Positions 61,592 through 64,000 of a stretch of 64,000 nucleotides of DNA are shown here, in pieces. The notes below the pieces were generated by a model, which saw only the letters and a program-made list of their open reading frames with translations, did no database searches and had not been told where the DNA came from. Made by a program: the position numbers and the translations under genes. The stretch spans positions 62,001-126,000 of the forward strand of contig JBQVNB010000010.1 in NCBI GenBank assembly GCA_052435735.1. The letters run 5' to 3'. Every line of letters starts with the position of its first letter. Within the stretch, counting starts at the first letter, position 1. The stretch comes from Aliihoeflea sp052435735. Its GTDB lineage: Bacteria; Pseudomonadota; Alphaproteobacteria; Rhizobiales; Rhizobiaceae.

Positions 61592-62749
61592 CTAGAAAAT
61601 GTTCGAGCGCTCATACTGCACCGGCCAAGAAACGTCGGCTGCGCGCAACGAATTTGCGGCGCGCAGCGGCCAGTGCGGGTCCGCCATCAGACCGCGGCCC
61701 AATAGAACGAGATCGGCCGAGCCGTTGGCGATGATGGATTCGGCGAGGTCCGGCGCGTTGAGAAGGCCAACCGCCGCAGTCGCCATGCCCGTCGCCTCGC
61801 GCACCTTTTGGGCGAGCGGAACCTGATAGCCGGGATGGATCGGGATCGATTGGCGCGGATCATTGCCGCCCGACGAGCAATCGACGAGATCGATATCGCC
61901 TCGCTCCTTGAGGATTCGAACGAGCCGGATCGTGTCGTCGACGTTCCAGCCGCCTTCCATCCAGTCCGTCACCGACAGGCGCAGGAACAGGGGCAGGTCG
62001 TCGGGCCATTCGCGCCGCACAGCGTCGAGCGATTGCAGCAGGAAGCGGATGCGGTTTTCGAAGCTGCCGCCATAGGCGTCGTCGCGAGAATTGCTGACCG
62101 GCGAATAGAATTGGTGGATCAGGTAGCCGTGGGCCGCATGGATTTCGAGTATCTGGAAACCGGCTTCGCGGGCGCGGCGTGTCGCCTGCGCCAAAGCCTC
62201 GATTTCTGTGCGGATGCCGTCCTCGTCGAGCGTCCGCGGCGCGGGCCATGCGGCGGCATAGGGCAGGCCGGAACACGACACGGTTTCCCATCCGCCATCT
62301 TCCGGCGCCACCGGCCCGCTTCCCTCCCACGGCCTGCCGACCGACGCCTTGCGTCCGGCATGGCCAAGCTGGATGGCGGGCACGGCCCCTTGCGCGGAGA
62401 CGAACCGCGCGATGCGCGCCAGCGCATCGCGTTGGTCGTCGTTCCACAGGCCCAGATCGTGCTGCGTGATCCGGCCGTGCGGCGCGACATGCACCGCTTC
62501 CGTGCAGACGATGCCCGCACCGCCAACGGCGCGCGCGCCCAGATGAACGAGGTGCCAGTCATTCGCCATCCCGTCGACGGCGGAATACTGGCACATCGGC
62601 GACAGCATGATGCGGTTACGCGTCTCGACGGACCGGAAACTGATCGGTCGGAACAGATGGGGCCGGGGATCGCGGCGCAAAATGCGGCGGCCATCTTCGC
62701 CCGAAACCCGCGAATCCGTACTCGACTTCTGGCTGTCCGGTTTCGTCAT
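61592..62749 (-). CDS. NADH:flavin oxidoreductase (old yellow enzyme, YqjM-like)
   Basis: A 385-residue FMN enzyme with the OYE barrel: RNRIMLSPMCQYSAVDGMANDWHLVHLGARAVGG, IQLGHAGRKAS, EIHAAHGYLIHQFYSPVSNSRDDAYGGSFENR and LVLLGRGLMADPHWPL. It would reduce activated C=C bonds with NAD(P)H. The ATG at 62749 has AGGAG 6 nt upstream; 14 upstream codons in frame are likely untranslated. It follows the ureidoglycolate-lyase-like gene, with an 18-bp dyad between them. Confidence 0.92.
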   Translation of the reverse strand: MTKPDSQKSSTDSRVSGEDGRRILRRDPRPHLFRPISFRSVETRNRIMLSPMCQYSAVDGMANDWHLVHLGARAVGGAGIVCTEAVHVAPHGRITQHDLGLWNDDQRDALARIARFVSAQGAVPAIQLGHAGRKASVGRPWEGSGPVAPEDGGWETVSCSGLPYAAAWPAPRTLDEDGIRTEIEALAQATRRAREAGFQILEIHAAHGYLIHQFYSPVSNSRDDAYGGSFENRIRFLLQSLDAVRREWPDDLPLFLRLSVTDWMEGGWNVDDTIRLVRILKERGDIDLVDCSSGGNDPRQSIPIHPGYQVPLAQKVREATGMATAAVGLLNAPDLAESIIANGSADLVLLGRGLMADPHWPLRAANSLRAADVSWPVQYERSNIF

Positions 62750-62842
62750 GCGCTGCTCCTGTCCGCTCGATCCCATGGGGCTGGGGCCCATCCATCTGCC
62801 GCAGATTGGTGCATGGCGATGGGCCGAGTCGAATGGTCAGTT

Positions 62843-62860
62843 TTGATCGCCGCCGATCAA
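62843..62860. promoter_or_regulatory. Dyad TTGATC-N6-GATCAA upstream of the OYE gene
   Basis: TTGATC-GCCGCC-GATCAA is a perfect 6-bp inverted repeat with a 6-bp spacer, 94-111 bp before the OYE start and just after the lyase-like gene. Similar TTGATC sequences recur at about 61567 and at 63501 in the other gaps of this cluster, so it may be a shared operator. Confidence 0.4.
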
Positions 62861-62866
62861 TCGCGC

Positions 62867-63385
62867 TTATCGCGCGAGGACGAGCGAGACGGGATGAAAC
62901 GCGCTTTCGTCAAGCACGCCGCCGGTGTTGAGATGGCGCGCGAGATCCAGCGTCGTGGACCGGCGCGTCAGCATCGCGCAGATAACTTCGTCGTCCTCGA
63001 TACGCGTGGCATGCCAACAGCCCGGCCGCATGCAGACGCCTTGTCCAGGCGGAACCTGGAACGCCCTGACGCTCGCCTCGTCCACCGACCCGTCCGGAAG
63101 CCCGAGGCCGACGATCTGGATGATCGCGCCGTTCAGAGGGATGATGGCCTGTTGCGTCAGGAGATGGGCTTCCAGCCGGGCGATCGCGACATCGCGGCTG
63201 CGATAGACGACCCACAGCATCTCGGTCTGCCCGCCGGCGGTGTCGAAGACATGCTCGCTCCAAAAATCGCTGGCCGGGCTGAAGAAGCTCGCCGCATCCG
63301 CCGGGTCGCAGGGCTTGCCCAGCATCCAGCCATAAGGCGCGATAGCCTCAGCCGTCAGCGGCTCGATTGCAAGTAAACGGGCCAT
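62867..63385 (-). CDS. Ureidoglycolate lyase-like protein (AllA family)
   Basis: A 172-residue cupin-like AllA-family protein. The family blocks PLTAEAIAPYGWMLGKP, QAIIPLNGAIIQIVGLGLPDG and RAFQVPPGQGVCMRPGCWHATRI are present. AllA splits ureidoglycolate to glyoxylate and urea, but no other allantoin genes are here, so another acid substrate is possible. It is the first gene of the minus-strand cluster and divergent from the 5-oxoprolinase. Confidence 0.82.
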   Translation of the reverse strand: MARLLAIEPLTAEAIAPYGWMLGKPCDPADAASFFSPASDFWSEHVFDTAGGQTEMLWVVYRSRDVAIARLEAHLLTQQAIIPLNGAIIQIVGLGLPDGSVDEASVRAFQVPPGQGVCMRPGCWHATRIEDDEVICAMLTRRSTTLDLARHLNTGGVLDESAFHPVSLVLAR

Positions 63386-63485
63386 GCTCGTCTCCTTCGG
63401 ATCATCGCCCCTGCAATGCGCAATTCAACGCCGAATGTCGAATTGTCGTTGCTGATTGCGAGCGATCGAGCCCGTCTATCATGTG

Positions 63486-63501
63486 TCGATTTATTTATCG
63501 A
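63486..63501. promoter_or_regulatory. Dyad TCGAT-N6-ATCGA in the divergent promoter gap
   Basis: TCGAT-TTATTT-ATCGA is a perfect dyad with a 6-bp AT spacer, lying 81-96 bp before the 5-oxoprolinase start and about 100 bp before the lyase-like gene. It is followed by TTTTGATCC, sharing the TTGATC core of the 62843 dyad. It is a candidate site for the cluster's LysR regulator. Confidence 0.4.
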
Positions 63502-63581
63502 TTTTGATCCAAAACGATAATTCGACTTATCGAGCGGGATCGACAAGATTGCCGTCATCTTCAAACCGGGATGGCGAAGCG

Positions 63582-64000
63582 ATGGCACAGTGGGATTTCT
63601 GGATTGATCGTGGCGGCACATTCACCGACGTGATCGGGCGCGATCCGGGCGGCATCTTCCACCCGATCAAGGTCCTGTCGGAAAATCCGTCGGCCTACCG
63701 CGACGCGGCCGTCCACGGCATTCGCAAACTGCTCGGCCTGCAGCCGGCCGAGGCCGTGCCCGCCGGCCTCATCGGCGAAGTGCGCATGGGCACGACCGTC
63801 GCCACCAACGCGCTTCTGGAGCGCAATGGCGAACGGCTCGCGCTGGTGACGACGCGCGGTTTCCGCGATGCGCTGAAGATCGGCTATCAGGAGCGCAAGC
63901 ACATCTTCGCCACCGAGATCGTCAAGCCTGAAGCGCTTTATGACAGGGTCGTCGAGGTTGGCGAGCGCGTGCTTTCCGATGGCACGATCGAAACGTCGCT
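63582..64000 (+). CDS. oplAH: 5-oxoprolinase / hydantoinase A-B family protein (N-terminal fragment)
   Basis: The first 139 codons of an ATP-dependent 5-oxoprolinase-type enzyme, which opens 5-oxoproline to glutamate or hydantoins to carbamoyl amino acids. The start MAQWDFWIDRGGTFTDVIGRD is the actin-like ATP-binding loop of HyuA/OplA. KVLSENPSAYRDAAVHGIRKLLGL and MGTTVATNALLERNGERLALVTTRGF are family signatures closest to full-length (about 1,200-residue) 5-oxoprolinases. The gene runs off the right edge, so a fused or split B domain cannot be judged. Confidence 0.88.
   Translation, partial: MAQWDFWIDRGGTFTDVIGRDPGGIFHPIKVLSENPSAYRDAAVHGIRKLLGLQPAEAVPAGLIGEVRMGTTVATNALLERNGERLALVTTRGFRDALKIGYQERKHIFATEIVKPEALYDRVVEVGERVLSDGTIETS

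Noticed and set aside
1..64000. tRNA, rRNA, CRISPR arrays, insertion sequences or prophage genes
   Set aside because: No such feature was recognised by reading; there are no transposase or integrase motifs among the frames and no regularly spaced repeats.

Overview
The window looks like the chromosome of a high-GC alphaproteobacterium of the Hyphomicrobiales (Rhizobiales), probably near the Phyllobacteriaceae. The grounds are a fused SecDF, an AB-fused Mrp antiporter, a minCDE operon preceded by a TTAA-N7-TTAA CtrA box, NasS/NasT control of nitrate assimilation, and a GC-rich intergenic palindrome of a type I recall from Mesorhizobium relatives. Placement is inference; no rRNA or tRNA gene was seen. 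The window is dense: almost all genes are in tight same-strand operons.

Layout. 1-8.6 kb: phosphonate (C-P lyase) locus, phnG-H-I-J-K-L then phnD-C-E-E on the minus strand, with the GntR regulator phnF divergent. Two Pho boxes are visible. phnM and phnN would lie past the left edge. 8.7-15.9 kb: a plus-strand catabolic cluster made of a frameshifted LigK-type aldolase, a TRAP transporter (P, cupin, Q, M), an M20 N-carbamoyl-amino-acid hydrolase and an ornithine-cyclodeaminase-family enzyme, closed by a convergent LysR regulator. 16-18.1 kb: minCDE plus a small downstream reading frame. 18.3-30.4 kb: nitrate assimilation. nasT and nasS lie upstream, then a 329-bp control region with an NtrC site, a sigma-54 promoter, an ANTAR-type hairpin and a leader terminator, then nrtABC-nirBD-nasA-cysG. 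30.5-35.2 kb: a three-gene operon of a SARP-like TPR regulator, a soluble PAP2/vanadium-haloperoxidase-fold enzyme and a subtilisin-like protease, with no function known to me. 35.4-42 kb: a small secreted protein and the Mrp (Mnh/Pha) cation/proton antiporter. 42-45.6 kb: secDF between two small exported proteins. 45.7-47.6 kb: QuiC-type 3-dehydroshikimate dehydratase. 47.7-53.6 kb: an exopolysaccharide cluster with a 1,107-residue GH18-like/NodB/GT2 fusion, an OPX export protein and a secreted GH18 hydrolase. 53.9-64 kb: a second TRAP-based catabolic cluster with LysR, membrane protein, amidase, DUF2848, DctMQP, D-glutamate-cyclase-like hydro-lyase, old-yellow-enzyme and ureidoglycolate-lyase-like genes. 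It is divergent from a 5-oxoprolinase that runs off the right edge.

How the genes work together. The window is rich in nutrient acquisition: phosphonates under phosphate control, nitrate under nitrogen and nitrate control, and two TRAP systems importing organic acids or amides next to amide-cleaving enzymes. The parts least explained by known systems are the regulator/PAP2/protease operon, the fused polysaccharide synthase with its OPX partner, and the 5-oxoproline-like cluster.
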